DNA of 64,000 nucleotides from Mucilaginibacter celer (GTDB lineage Bacteria > Bacteroidota > Bacteroidia > Sphingobacteriales > Sphingobacteriaceae), in assembly GCF_003576455.2 (NCBI RefSeq), contig NZ_CP032869.1, positions 3,782,001-3,846,000 of the forward strand, read 5' to 3'. Below the pieces are notes generated by a model. That model was not told the DNA's origin. It searched no databases and saw nothing but the letters and a program-made list of their open reading frames with translations. This document shows, piece after piece, positions 17,656-28,400 of the stretch; positions within the stretch are counted from its first letter, which is position 1; every line of letters starts with the position of its first letter. The position numbers and the translations under genes are program-made.

Positions 17656-19173
17656 TTAGCCGATAACCTGTGCATCTGCCTTGTTTTTGAGCTTGATAAA
17701 AATATATTTGGTGAGTACAATGGCCATGATAATGATGCCTGCTATGATGATCCAGCCGGATAATTGTTTTGCTGCCGCCAGCGTAGCCTGCTGCTGTAGG
17801 GCCCGGTATGAGGTAGCCGCTCCGCCCATAGCAACAATGTGGTTCCCGGCATCTAACTGCCCTGCCAGGTAATCGAAATGTTTTACCCGTTCATCGTACA
17901 CAAAGTATCCATACAGAGCCGCAAAAATGCCACTCCCCAAAAACGACCTTACCACAATCATAGCTCCTGCCGCGCCCATTGCACCGGCAATAGGCAAGCC
18001 GCGGGTTGTATGCAAACCAATAGCCACATAAAGCAACGCCGTACCAAAACCTTTAATGGTTAAAGGCAGCCAGAAATCATTGATATTAAAATCGTTTGCA
18101 AAACTGTTGTACATGATAATATGGTAAACAACAAAGCATAAAAAACCGCCGAAAATCAAAATTTCGGGATCGAAGCCATTGTAATACCAAAAAAAGCACA
18201 GCATACACCCCGCTAATATACCGGGGATGAGGTATAGGTTAAGCTCAACATTGCGTATCGACTCGTAATGTAAAATACCCGCCGTAAATGTGGATTGCAA
18301 AGTACCCGGAAGCACTATCCCCAAAAAAATAAAATACAATAAACCCGACCTGAACTTACCTCTTTTAAAAAGCGCAAAATCAAAAAACGGGTGTTTAATG
18401 GTTAACTCCCTGCGCATAAACAACAGAAAAGTAAAAACAGAGCCCCAAAAAGCGGCAACTATTTTATTGGATGCCCACCAATCTTCCACCTTACCGTTAA
18501 CGATAGCATAATCAAGCAGCATCATGGATGAAGCCAGCAGGATAATGCCGATATAATCAAACTGATACAAAGGTACTTTACGCTTTAGCGGATGATTTTC
18601 AACAAAAATAATGGCCAGTAAAATGCAAACCAGCAGCAGGATAATCACCGCTATGTATGAGTAGCGCCAGTTGTACCGGTAGGTGAGTTGGGTGTTAAAC
18701 CAGGTCATGAGGTAGAGGCCGCCCAGCGCCGTAAAGTACACAAAGGGGTAAAGCCTGCTGGTATCAAACTTTTTACTCCATACCATCAGCCATATTACAT
18801 ATACCTCAACCAAGGCCCATATTTTGGTAAAACCAAGCACCAGGCAGGCGGCTATAGTTAGCAGCGTATTGCTGGTGGTTGCACATATCACGTTCATGAG
18901 CAGCATGCACAGCAAACCGGTCATCAGCAATTGTTTGTTGCTAAAACGCATCTTGAGCCGTACGTGCGCTATCAACCCAATGCCCATGCCTATGTACATG
19001 GCATTGTAGGCCTGGGTATAAGGCTCGGTATATACACCCAGATCGCTGAAAATATCGTTGGTATTGCCTAAAAAAATGCCGTTGCAAACCAATATGCCAA
19101 ATATCAGTATAAACAATACCGGCAGCTTTATGTAAACCGGCACCCATTTATAAAAAAGATCATATAGTTCCAT
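17656..19173 (-). CDS. MFS drug efflux permease, EmrB/QacA-like
   Basis: The 505-aa protein is hydrophobic throughout with about 14 membrane spans, the count of the DHA2 drug:proton antiporters. It starts 3 nt after the stop of the HlyD-like gene, and TolC comes before that, so it forms the inner-membrane pump of a tripartite system. Its sequence is far from classical EmrB, as is usual for Bacteroidota members. The substrate is unknown; there is nothing tying it to the LanB peptide beyond distance. Confidence 0.8.
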   Translation of the reverse strand: MELYDLFYKWVPVYIKLPVLFILIFGILVCNGIFLGNTNDIFSDLGVYTEPYTQAYNAMYIGMGIGLIAHVRLKMRFSNKQLLMTGLLCMLLMNVICATTSNTLLTIAACLVLGFTKIWALVEVYVIWLMVWSKKFDTSRLYPFVYFTALGGLYLMTWFNTQLTYRYNWRYSYIAVIILLLVCILLAIIFVENHPLKRKVPLYQFDYIGIILLASSMMLLDYAIVNGKVEDWWASNKIVAAFWGSVFTFLLFMRRELTIKHPFFDFALFKRGKFRSGLLYFIFLGIVLPGTLQSTFTAGILHYESIRNVELNLYLIPGILAGCMLCFFWYYNGFDPEILIFGGFLCFVVYHIIMYNSFANDFNINDFWLPLTIKGFGTALLYVAIGLHTTRGLPIAGAMGAAGAMIVVRSFLGSGIFAALYGYFVYDERVKHFDYLAGQLDAGNHIVAMGGAATSYRALQQQATLAAAKQLSGWIIIAGIIIMAIVLTKYIFIKLKNKADAQVIG

Positions 19174-19176
19174 ATA

Positions 19177-20238
19177 TTAATTGGCCAGGCGTACTTCAAC
19201 ATTCATCCCGGCTATCAGTTGGTTCAATTTACGGGAGTTTGCTGGCAACAATTCAATTTTAACGGGGATACGCTGCTGAACTTTTACAAAGTTACCGGTA
19301 GAGTTATCAACCGGTACCGCCGAATACCGCGAACCTGTTGCCCCCGAAATAGCCACCACCCTACCCTCCATTTCCTCATCGCCCAGACCGTCAATCTTCA
19401 GCTTAACTTTTGATCCGATGTGGATTTTGCCGATCTGCGTTTCCTTATAATTGGCAACCACCCATTTATTGCCGTTGCGTACAAATGATAGCAGATTTTG
19501 CCCGGCCTGAACCAACTGGCCCTCCTGTACATTGCGCCTGCCGGTTACCCCATCATAAGGCGCAGTAATAACGGTATATGATAAATTGAGTTTAGCCATA
19601 TCAACCAAAGCGTGGGTGCGCTTAATTTCGGCATCGTTAATATCTATCCTTTTTGAAGTTTCGCTGGTTGAAAGGTTGGTGGTGTTAAGCTGGCGTTTAA
19701 GGGCTGTATTCTGGGCCAGCAAGGCATCATATTCGGTTTTTACCTGGTCAAACTGTTGTTGGGTGGCGGCACCTTCCTTTAGCAAATTTGCGTAGCGGTT
19801 ATAGTTTTGTTTAGCATTCCACAGTCGCGCCTCCGAAGCTTTGATGTTGGCATCGGTTATGCTGATGTTGCTGTGCACCGTATTTACCGATGATGATGTT
19901 ACATTTTTTGTGGCTAACGCAGCAAGATAAGCAGCCTCGGCTTGCTCGAGTTGAATTTTATACTCCCTGTCATCAATCAATACCAGGGTATCGCCTTTTT
20001 TTACCTGCTGATGCTCCTCAAACCTCACCTGTTTAATATAACCGGGAATGCGTACGTTAACCGGGTTTATATATTCTTCAACCTGGGCATCATTGGTGTA
20101 GGCATCCTTATCTAAATTAAAATAAGTGGAGATGCCCCAAACAATGGCAGCAATAACGCAAACTATAAGCAGGCTGTTTAACAGCATGATCAGCAGCTTA
20201 CGGTTTTTATTTTTTTCGGGGATATTTTGATCGCTCAT
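19177..20238 (-). CDS. HlyD/EmrA-family membrane fusion protein
   Basis: The 353-aa protein has one N-terminal membrane anchor (about 14-36) and a biotinyl-lipoyl-like beta segment with VNVRIPGYIKQVRFEEHQQVKKG. A helical hairpin (about 85-210) and a second barrel with ITAPYDGVTGRR and VQEGQLVQAGQ follow. These are standard adaptor features linking an inner-membrane pump to a TolC channel. It sits between the TolC gene (11 nt) and the MFS gene (3 nt), so co-expression is clear. Confidence 0.88.
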   Translation of the reverse strand: MSDQNIPEKNKNRKLLIMLLNSLLIVCVIAAIVWGISTYFNLDKDAYTNDAQVEEYINPVNVRIPGYIKQVRFEEHQQVKKGDTLVLIDDREYKIQLEQAEAAYLAALATKNVTSSSVNTVHSNISITDANIKASEARLWNAKQNYNRYANLLKEGAATQQQFDQVKTEYDALLAQNTALKRQLNTTNLSTSETSKRIDINDAEIKRTHALVDMAKLNLSYTVITAPYDGVTGRRNVQEGQLVQAGQNLLSFVRNGNKWVVANYKETQIGKIHIGSKVKLKIDGLGDEEMEGRVVAISGATGSRYSAVPVDNSTGNFVKVQQRIPVKIELLPANSRKLNQLIAGMNVEVRLAN

Positions 20239-20249
20239 GGCTATTTATG

Positions 20250-21572
20250 TTAGAGGGTACCTACCGCTTTAAGGAGCTGGTAATAGGTGTAAACAATATT
20301 AATCCGGGCGTTAACTACTTTAGTTTCCGCTTCTATTTTAGTGCTGGTAGCATCAATCAAATCGGTAAGCAGGGCCAGTTGGTTAAAGTATTTCTTCTCT
20401 ACAATACGGTAATTCTCTTCGGCCGATTGTTGGTCGCTCTTCAGGGTAGCCAGTTCGTCGATAGCTTCATTGTATTTGATATAGCGCGAGCTTACCTCAA
20501 CACCTACATTTTGCCGCTGCAACAACTCTTTCTGCTTTGATTGCTCCAATTGAATTTTGCCCAGTTTAAGCTTACGGGGCGACTGGTAAATTGATGAGAT
20601 ATTATATTTTATGCCGATACCGGCCTGCCACACATTATAAAAAATATCAATAGATGGGATACTGTTGAGAAAAGGCCGCTGCAGGCTGCTGCCGGTAAAT
20701 ACGGCAATTTCGGGGTAGCGGTCGGCACCAAACAGTTTAATGTTGGTTTCGGCAATGGTATTTTCTGTAGCGGCTATTTTAAGCTCGTGATTTTCTTTGT
20801 AGGCCTCTTCAGTAAAAAATTCAACCGTTTGAGTGGTTTGCTGGTCGTTAAGCAGGGTGCTGTCTGGTATCAGCCGGGCCTCGTCTGGTTGTCCGGTTAC
20901 TATGTTAAGCTGTTTGTTGAGGATGGCGATATTATTATCCGTTTTGCGGATAGCCAGCTGCAGATCTGAAAGGGTGATCTGGGTGCGTAACACATCATTC
21001 TGGGTTACCATACCCTGCTTTTTCATCACCAGGATATTTTTCAACCTGTTTTCGGCCAGTTTGGCGTTGTTGATGAACACCTGCTTTAAATTCATAGCCC
21101 GGTAAATATCCAGGTACTGGGCCACTACCAGGAATTTAATATCCTGGGTGCTTTTTTCTAAAGATAAAACAGCCACCTGCTCTTCGAGGGTTGATTTGCG
21201 AATGCTGTTATTGATCTCCCCTCCCCTAAAAATAGCCTCGGCAGCCTGCACCGTGAGTTGGGTAAACTGGTGTGGTATGTGACCTTTTTGATGTTCGGAA
21301 AAACTCGGTGTCCAGATATCGGCATTGCTGATATAGCCGTAGTTTAAACTGCTGGTAATACCGGGCAATTTATACAGCTTATCAATTTCTGTTTTTTGCC
21401 GGGCAAGTTCGGTGTATTTTTGCACCACCTTAAGCTGTACACTGTTATTGAGGGCAAGCGCAAACACCTCCTTCATGGTAAGTACTTTGCGGGTAAGGGT
21501 ATCCTGTGCGTGCAGGTAACAACAATTAAACAGCGCGTAAATAAATACAATTGCCTTGTACCTGTTCTTCAT
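20250..21572 (-). CDS. TolC-family outer membrane efflux protein
   Basis: The 440-aa protein has a signal peptide (cleavage near AQD, ~24) and two long alpha-helical/coiled repeats of the outer-membrane efflux protein family. Landmarks are MKEVFALALNNSVQLK, near the start of the mature protein, and a second matching helical repeat. It is the first gene of the tolC-emrA-emrB-like operon running to 17656 and forms the outer-membrane exit duct. Confidence 0.87.
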   Translation of the reverse strand: MKNRYKAIVFIYALFNCCYLHAQDTLTRKVLTMKEVFALALNNSVQLKVVQKYTELARQKTEIDKLYKLPGITSSLNYGYISNADIWTPSFSEHQKGHIPHQFTQLTVQAAEAIFRGGEINNSIRKSTLEEQVAVLSLEKSTQDIKFLVVAQYLDIYRAMNLKQVFINNAKLAENRLKNILVMKKQGMVTQNDVLRTQITLSDLQLAIRKTDNNIAILNKQLNIVTGQPDEARLIPDSTLLNDQQTTQTVEFFTEEAYKENHELKIAATENTIAETNIKLFGADRYPEIAVFTGSSLQRPFLNSIPSIDIFYNVWQAGIGIKYNISSIYQSPRKLKLGKIQLEQSKQKELLQRQNVGVEVSSRYIKYNEAIDELATLKSDQQSAEENYRIVEKKYFNQLALLTDLIDATSTKIEAETKVVNARINIVYTYYQLLKAVGTL

Positions 21573-21643
21573 CTGGTAAATTATAATGCCATACTGTTTA
21601 ATACCTGTTAAGCAGCATTTGCATTACAAACTTAGCCGTTAAA

Positions 21644-21660
21644 AAAAGGCCTCGCCTTTT
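21644..21660 (-). terminator. Intrinsic terminator after the phosphatase gene
   Basis: A 7-bp stem (AAAAGGC / GCCTTTT) with a 3-nt loop is followed on the minus strand by a run of seven T. It lies about 87 nt after the phosphatase stop and upstream of the tolC-like gene. Confidence 0.65.
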
Positions 21661-21746
21661 AAAATCCACTCAAACTCTTTTAAAATCAAAGCAAACCAAG
21701 GCGTTAAAAAATCTGGTTAAGCCACGAATAGTCCAATAGCAATCGA

Positions 21747-22298
21747 CTACACCATAGTTTGCTCCTGTATGTTTTTTTGATAGTACTGTTCCAACTCTTT
21801 AAGCCGCTCAATTTGGCCGGGGCGGGGATTGATAAACGTGCGCACTTTTTTTACCAAATTAAAAGCATCCTGAAAGGTTAACCCGGTTTTAAGAAGATAA
21901 GCCAGGGTCATGGTTGGCCCCCGGCCCAGGCCCTGCCTGCAATGAATGTATACCTTACCACCTGCTTTTATCTCGGCATCGGCAAAATCGGCACCTTTAA
22001 TCAATACATCCATTGGTGGCGGGGTATTATCCACCGTGGGCAAATGCAGGTAGTGAAAACCCTGGTATTGTGCCTCGCTGTATACCGAATGCATGCGCAT
22101 ATTGATGATGGCTGTAATACCGAGCGCTTTCATTTTACGCAAACCCAGCAAATTGTACTGGCTGCCTAAAAATAGGTTGGCCGTAATCCGGCTCCGTTTA
22201 AGGGTTGGCATCCCCGCAAAAAAACGGTAGATGTTATCATATATCTTCTGGAAAAAGATAATTATGAGCGTGATGATACTTTTTATTTTGCCGATCAT
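21747..22298 (-). CDS. Membrane-anchored dual-specificity/PTP-type phosphatase
   Basis: The 183-aa protein has an N-terminal hydrophobic segment (about 5-20) and a cysteine phosphatase fold. The signature loop is HCRQGLGRG (Cys then x5 then Arg, about 119-127), and a preceding TVDNTPPPMD segment may supply the general acid. It starts 1 nt after the stop of a diacylglycerol-kinase-like gene, implying translational coupling. With a lipid kinase as partner, a lipid phosphate is a more attractive substrate than a protein; PTPMT1-type phosphatidylglycerophosphate phosphatases share this fold. That substrate is inference. Confidence 0.82.
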   Translation of the reverse strand: MIGKIKSIITLIIIFFQKIYDNIYRFFAGMPTLKRSRITANLFLGSQYNLLGLRKMKALGITAIINMRMHSVYSEAQYQGFHYLHLPTVDNTPPPMDVLIKGADFADAEIKAGGKVYIHCRQGLGRGPTMTLAYLLKTGLTFQDAFNLVKKVRTFINPRPGQIERLKELEQYYQKNIQEQTMV

Positions 22299-22299
22299 A

Positions 22300-23187
22300 T
22301 CAATTTTTATCAGGAGGTACCAATATGTTTATGGAGGCAGGGATCACTTCAATCTCAATCCGTTTTGCCTGCTGTTCAAAATCGTCGCAGATAAATTTTT
22401 GTTCGGTAAGTGAATCAATTGCCACTTTTTTGCATTGCCAGTGCTGTACGGCATCGGTTTTATTTTGCAACAGGGCGCTTCCGGCGGCCTTCATTAACGA
22501 CATAAAGCTGTTATCCCTCAACAAAATAACATCCAGCAAACCATCGGTAATACTGATACCCGGCTGAAGTGCAAAATCGCCGATACCCATATTGCCCGAA
22601 TTGGTTACGGTTATCGAAACCGCCTGCTCCTCAAACACCTCTCCGTCAATTTCCAACCGGTATTTAACAGGTTCGGCATTATTGATGGTTTTTAAAGCGG
22701 TAATGCCATATGCCAGCTGCCCGATCTCATCCTTTAATTCCCGGTCGGCCTGTAAAACCATGTCGGCCATAATGCCAAGGTTAACCCGCAATAAAAACGG
22801 CTTACCGTTCATCAGGCCCATATCAACAAGTTTAAGCATGGCCCCGTTGCTTTTTAAAACTTCGAGCGCTAAAAGGGTTTCCTGCGGGATACCCAACTCC
22901 TTAGCCATCACATTGGCCGTACCGCCGGGAATAATGGCCATTGGGGTGCCGCTGCCCTGCAAAGCCGAAGCAACCTCGGTAACACAGCCGTCGCCGCCGT
23001 ATACCGCTATCAATTCTGTTTTGCCGATAAGTTTGCGGGCAATATCAGCCGCGCTTATATGTTTTTTGGTGATGCTGAGTTCCCAGTTAATGCCGCTGTC
23101 ATCAAGTACTTTGTTGATATAAGACAGTACCGGTTCTTCTTTCCCCGAGGCCGGATTAACAATAAAGTGGATATGTTTAAATTTCAT
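22300..23187 (-). CDS. Diacylglycerol/sphingosine kinase-family lipid kinase
   Basis: The 295-aa protein has the DAGK catalytic domain: FIVNPASGK (about 8-16), the nucleotide-binding VYGGDGCVTEVA (about 63-74) and IIPGGTANVMAKELGIP (about 85-101). The usual GGDGT reads GGDGC here. It matches YegS/LCB5-type enzymes that phosphorylate diacylglycerol or sphingoid bases with ATP. Sphingobacteriaceae make sphingolipids, so either substrate is possible. It is the first gene of a two-gene unit with the phosphatase. Confidence 0.85.
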   Translation of the reverse strand: MKFKHIHFIVNPASGKEEPVLSYINKVLDDSGINWELSITKKHISAADIARKLIGKTELIAVYGGDGCVTEVASALQGSGTPMAIIPGGTANVMAKELGIPQETLLALEVLKSNGAMLKLVDMGLMNGKPFLLRVNLGIMADMVLQADRELKDEIGQLAYGITALKTINNAEPVKYRLEIDGEVFEEQAVSITVTNSGNMGIGDFALQPGISITDGLLDVILLRDNSFMSLMKAAGSALLQNKTDAVQHWQCKKVAIDSLTEQKFICDDFEQQAKRIEIEVIPASINILVPPDKN

Positions 23188-23300
23188 TTGCAGGCTGTTA
23201 TGCTATGGGTTAACAGACGCCGGGTGGTGATGGTTTTGCTTGTGTGAATAGAATTGTCTGAATCAGAATTTACAGGATTTTAGAATTTTCAGGATGCTAT

Positions 23301-23413
23301 TTGTCTGAACCCGAATTTGGGGGAATTATTAGAATTTATAGAATTTGCTTAGCTTTCTGATTTTTATAGCATTCTGTCAATTACTTAATTCCCCAAAATT
23401 CGGGTTCAGACAA
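23301..23413. repeat. Palindromic intergenic element with 28-bp arms
   Basis: The left arm, TTGTCTGAACCCGAATTTGG and on to 23328, pairs with TAATTCCCCAAAATTCGGGT and on (23386-23413). It is preceded by degenerate GAATTT/CAGGAT repeats from 23255. It lies between the lipid kinase and rhamnosidase genes. Confidence 0.7.
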
Positions 23414-23423
23414 AACTTGGGGA

Positions 23424-25187
23424 TTAGACAACTATCACCTTTACTCCTGCCGGTGCATTCACAATGGTTTTCACTTTACCATCCGCCTGTTTAACATGTT
23501 TTATTTTTACCACACCTAAGGGTGTTGGATAAGTACCTTCGGCAAAACTCAAATCGCCTAAATGGGGTTCAATTTTGATTACCTTGCAACCAGGAGCCAT
23601 TACCTTTACACCAAGCACATACTCGGTTAGCCAGGGAGTTGGGCCTGATGCCCAGCCGTGCGACAGGCTGTGCCTGAAACCTTTATAACAATAAGCGCCA
23701 TAATCGCCGTGGATATCTTTTTTACCATTGGGTACCAGTTCATCAATGCGTGAGGCGTTGGGTAGCCAATCGACATTGAAATCTTCCCAAAAGGTGGTGG
23801 CGCCTAAATCAAGCATTGGTCCCCAGAAATTGCGGATAGCATCAATACCGCCCTGGTAGTCGCCTGCTTTGGCTTTGGCCAATAGCATATAGTATCCAAA
23901 AAATGTAGAGTAATTGTGTACGCCACCAGCCGAGAGAATGTTGTTAGCTTTTTGTGCTGGGAGCAATCCCGATAAACCTAATAAAGCGGCAGCCTGCTTT
24001 GAATTATTGGCATCGGGCACATTGGTTTTAAGCCTTGCAACGGCGGCATCGCATTTTTGGGCTGTGGCCGGATCATTTAAAATTTTGCAGAGTTCTGATC
24101 CGGCATTCAGCGTCATCACCAGCATGGCCTGTAGCCCGGCGTGGATAGCGGGTTGATTTTCGCTCGATGGCCAATCTAAAAACCGGCCTGCGCCATCCAG
24201 CTTTTCGCTGCCGTTAGCATCTACCTGTGCCGCGTACTGGTTTAATAATTTGATGAGGTAGTTTTTTTGTTGCTGGAGATATTTCAAATCGCCGGTGTGC
24301 ATGTACCAGTCTCGTTGAATGAGTATCCACCACATGGAGTAGGATACCATGCCGTTCATGTAGCCTGGCAGCGGGGTGATATCGCGGGCAAGGTCGAGGC
24401 TTTTGGGCACCACCGGGTTGCTGCCGAATACCGCTGCGATAGTTGAGGTTTCGGGGTGCATATCGCCAACCCACACCAGGCGGTCGCGTTTGATGCCGTC
24501 CCAAAGGTAATCCTGCATGTTGAGGTGTACGGTGTAGGCACCGGTAAGCCAGATTTTATTAAGCAGGGTATCGCTGCATTTAAACGAGCCTAAGTACGGG
24601 ATATCGCGGTAAATAAAAATCGCCCTCGCTTCTTTCAGTTTCAGTTGGCTGTTATAGTCAACCAAATCAATCCGCACAAAGCGGAAGCCTGTGTTGCCAA
24701 TTTCCAGCTTGCCCAACCAGGGTAAGGATACAATCATATCGCGCATGGCATGATCATTAGTTGCTCCCTTAATGGTATCGATGTTTGACATCGCCTCGCT
24801 TGCCGATTCACCAAAACGGATGCGCACCCGTACGGGTTTACCGCCGCGCGATTGGTCGGTTACCAGTTGTAACCCGCCATGTAGCTCCTTACCAAAATCC
24901 AATAACAGGCCGGGTATCCCTTTATCATTGCTTTGCAAAATGCAGAGATCATTTCCGGAAAGATCGGCCTGCCCGGTGCCTTGCTTCAGCAGTTTTTCGG
25001 CATTTAGAATATTAGTTTTTTCATCTGTGGATTTCCAAAGGATACGCACAGGAGAAAGGTATTTCCGTACGGTTTCGGTTGATTGTGCTTCGGCAGATCG
25101 TTTGGCATCAAAAACCTGGGGGAGTTGTTGGGCCTGGGTTATAAAACCGGCGAGGGCTAACGAAAGAACAGATAATAATTTTTTCAT
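23424..25187 (-). CDS. GH78-like alpha-L-rhamnosidase (six-hairpin glycosidase)
   Basis: The 587-aa protein begins with a signal peptide (cleavage after TQAQ, ~20). An N-terminal beta-rich part (about 90-195) is followed by an (alpha/alpha)6 domain with the catalytic-region motif DGIKRDRLVWVGDMHPE near 235. Further landmarks are SMWWILIQRDWY and LSHGWASGPTPWL. These fit the bacterial alpha-L-rhamnosidase six-hairpin domain of GH78-type enzymes, which release terminal rhamnose. It is shorter than typical multi-domain GH78 proteins (often about 900 aa). The neighbouring GH106 gene supports a rhamnose-glycan role. Confidence 0.82.
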   Translation of the reverse strand: MKKLLSVLSLALAGFITQAQQLPQVFDAKRSAEAQSTETVRKYLSPVRILWKSTDEKTNILNAEKLLKQGTGQADLSGNDLCILQSNDKGIPGLLLDFGKELHGGLQLVTDQSRGGKPVRVRIRFGESASEAMSNIDTIKGATNDHAMRDMIVSLPWLGKLEIGNTGFRFVRIDLVDYNSQLKLKEARAIFIYRDIPYLGSFKCSDTLLNKIWLTGAYTVHLNMQDYLWDGIKRDRLVWVGDMHPETSTIAAVFGSNPVVPKSLDLARDITPLPGYMNGMVSYSMWWILIQRDWYMHTGDLKYLQQQKNYLIKLLNQYAAQVDANGSEKLDGAGRFLDWPSSENQPAIHAGLQAMLVMTLNAGSELCKILNDPATAQKCDAAVARLKTNVPDANNSKQAAALLGLSGLLPAQKANNILSAGGVHNYSTFFGYYMLLAKAKAGDYQGGIDAIRNFWGPMLDLGATTFWEDFNVDWLPNASRIDELVPNGKKDIHGDYGAYCYKGFRHSLSHGWASGPTPWLTEYVLGVKVMAPGCKVIKIEPHLGDLSFAEGTYPTPLGVVKIKHVKQADGKVKTIVNAPAGVKVIVV

Positions 25188-25219
25188 GTAAACGATACTA
25201 AGCTAAAGTAAATATGCAT

Positions 25220-25397
25220 CTGGTTGAAGTTTAGCGACAGCGTAACTTCGACCTAAACTGTGTTAAGCTTTCAGCTTAACTTTATAATATTTTGCTTTAG
25301 TTTTTTCTAAATTCAATAGTAAACGATGTTGGGCAACGGAAGCAGAATGCTTCCAACAGTTTAGGTCGAAGTTACGCTGTCGCTAAACTTCAACCAG
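25220..25397. repeat. Large palindromic element with perfect 42-bp terminal inverted repeats
   Basis: The left arm 25220-25261 (CTGGTTGAAGTTTAGCGACA...) is the exact reverse complement of 25356-25397. Inside are two smaller hairpins, GTTAAGCTTTCAGCTTAAC at 25262-25280 and GGAAGCAGAATGCTTCC at 25338-25354. It has no coding capacity and lies between two rhamnosidase genes. Confidence 0.9.
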
Positions 25398-25416
25398 TTT
25401 TGTGTAATTCTATATA

Positions 25417-28400
25417 TTAATAAACCATCTCTTTAATCACCACCGGCCCTGTCAATCCCGAAGCTTCCAACTTGCTGTCGGGCTTATAAGGGTTAACATT
25501 TGTCCAGGTATGGCGCTCATTAACCGGTAATTTACTATCACCAATTAAGCGGTTTACCCAGGTATTTACTACTTCAATATCAACTGTATTAACGCCGGTT
25601 TTTAAAGCTGCGGTTATATCCAGTTGATAAGGAGCCGTCCACACGCCTCCAACAGCAATACCATTTACCTTTACGCGGGCCATGGCTTTTACATCGCCCA
25701 AATCAAGCAAAAAGTGTTTGCCCTTTTCTACCCCGGCAATATTAAAAGCGTTATGATAAACCGCCGCGCCCGAATAGTATTTGATACTATCCTCGGCCCT
25801 CAGTGTCCAATCAACCAATTTATCAAATATAACCGGTTTGGCCGGGCCCCATCTTTTCGCATCAAAAGTAACCGACCATGGGGTGTTCAACTCCGCTATC
25901 ACTTTCTGATCCGGAAAGTTTTCACGCGTTCCGCCTTTCGCACCGGCAGGCTTTCTAAAAATTACAAACGCGCTTTGATAGGCATCCAGTTTAAGCGGCA
26001 GCGTGGTTACACCGTCCTGCTGTTTAAATTGGGGCAGGTCGCGGTTTTGGCCTGTTGTGGCATCCCATAATTCGGGGGTTTTGCCCTGCACCCTGAAAGC
26101 GGCATTGATATCTATATGCTGCCCCGTTTGGTTGGAAACAAAATACATCTCGCCATCGCTTAGTTTACGATGAATAAACAAAGCCTGGCCTACGGTATTA
26201 AATTTACAATCGGGCTTTACCTTCACCAAATCAAGCGTTTGTTGCAGGTCCATACCGCTAATCACCAATCCTTTACCGTACCGATTTGTTTTAACCGTTG
26301 TGCTGTCGATATCAGCCCATAAAGCAGCCGACATTTTTTTGATCTCCGCGTCCGCAGCACCATAATTTTCCAAACTTGGCGAGCGCTCGGGTTTCGGGCC
26401 TAATACTGTTAAACCATCATTCGCCAGTTTGGTAATGGTTTTTAAAAGCTGCGGCCGCATGGTTTTCAATTTGGGCAGCACCAATACTTTATAGCTCATA
26501 CCGCCGGGCAATACCAGCCTGCCGTTTACAACTTTAGCCCTGTTGTTCAGCACCTCGGCATTGATATAATCAAACGAATAGCCGGGAGGCAATTCAGGGT
26601 CACGTACGCCGGTCATTTTTGGGGCATCTTCCCCAATAAAATAAGCTACATCGGCTACATAGTTGCCCTGCCTCAACATATAATTACAGCGTTTGATATA
26701 GGCCAAAAACAGGTCCATATCATAAAACCAGGTATTGTTGCGGTTAAACTCGTTCGAGAACCAGGCGTTGTTGCCCGGCACCCTATTATCGGCAAGCTGT
26801 GAGATAAATACGTGCAGCAAGGTATTGTTAATACCCTCGGTAAAAAAGCGGTCGCCGCGTTGTTTCATCATGGCCGGGTAGCGGGTAAAGGAGCCGCCGG
26901 CACAGGTAAATGACTCGGCCGAAACCTTTGTTTTACCATAAATATGTGCTGATGACGAGGCTGCCCTGTTTTCGATATTCCCCAAATCGCCCTCGCTCCA
27001 AAACTCGCCCCCAATCTCATCCGACTGCCCCCCATACTGCAAAAACTCGCCCGGGAAACCCCAGTGCCCATAGTTTTCCAGCCAGGTGGTTAAGCCGTTT
27101 TTATGGCTAACGTCCCTTAATCCCCCCACATAATCGTAAGCTACCTTATCGGCTACAAAACGGCGCAGATCCCACAAAAACCTGTCGCTTTGATCCTGGC
27201 TGCCAACTACGCTGCCACTTAGCACGGGCAGGTATGGCAGGGCATCGTAACCGTATTTAGCTTTAAAATTTTTCAGCATATCATCCGTAAAGTTCTGGCT
27301 GCCGGTTTCGTAGCTGTCCTCAACAGTTACTTTAAAACTTTTGCGATCAGCCGCCGGGATCCGTTTGATGATCTGCCCCAAAAAAGCGTCAAAATGCGCG
27401 GCGATATGTTTTTTGCTCATTTTATCTACTTCCAGTCCGCGGCCTTCGGGCGGTGCGGGGGCATTGGTAACCTGTGTAGGTGTCATGCCGGTGCGCATAA
27501 TAATCCAGTTGCCGGCTGGTACATCCCATTTCAGCGTACCATCAGGTTGCATGTGGTTAGATATATCGATAACTTTTTGAGGATCGATAACATATTGTTT
27601 ATCATCAACCACGGGCTGCGGCTGCCATTGGTACTCTTTCCAGTAAGGCAACGGGGTTTGATACATTTTAGCCAGCGATTTTTCGGCATAGTTTTCTACA
27701 TTGGGCGAGGCCGATATTTTTAGCTCCGCGATATCGCTGCCTTGCGATCCGTTGTTAAAAACAATCCTGAAGCTGTTGCTTGTGGTAGCAGGTATGGATA
27801 CCGCGGCAGGCGAGTAAGGACTGAAACCAACGTTAAGGTTATCATTGCTCCTATCCACCACAAAATGCTTAACAGTTTGGTAAGTGCCCGATGCATCCCG
27901 CGCCTGTATGTCGCCCTCAAAACGCAGGGCTTTATGTGCCGGGTAAAAAACAAAACTGCGCGCTGTGTAAGCTGAAGCAGCATCAATAGTTACCGATGGT
28001 TTAGGATCGTTAGGGATGGTATAAACTGTGCTTTCATCGCCGTCCACCAGGTTGCTTACATGCGTATTAACCGGAACAGCGCTAATAAACGAGCTTTTCA
28101 TCGCTTCGCCATAGGCCACCGGTGCAGGGAAAGCAATTACCCTTACATCCTGAAACTGTTTATGTGGTTGCGTTAATTTTTGATCGACCTTAAGCGGGCC
28201 TTTTACGGTTAAAGCTGATGAAGCCAGGTACCGCATGGCCTGCTCCGGTTTTACCCACGGTCCTCCCGACTGGCTCCAGCCGGGGCTGTTGAAAATACCG
28301 ATATCTATTTTAAGTTTGGTAGCAGTTTTAAGCGCTGCGTGCAAAATATCCCACCACTCGGGTGTAAACATTTTCACCTTACCGTAAGGGATATCATCCA

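Noticed and set aside
17656..21572. TolC-HlyD-MFS operon as exporter of the LanB peptide
   Set aside because: MFS systems of this type export small molecules, the operon has its own AraC gene, and unrelated genes lie between.
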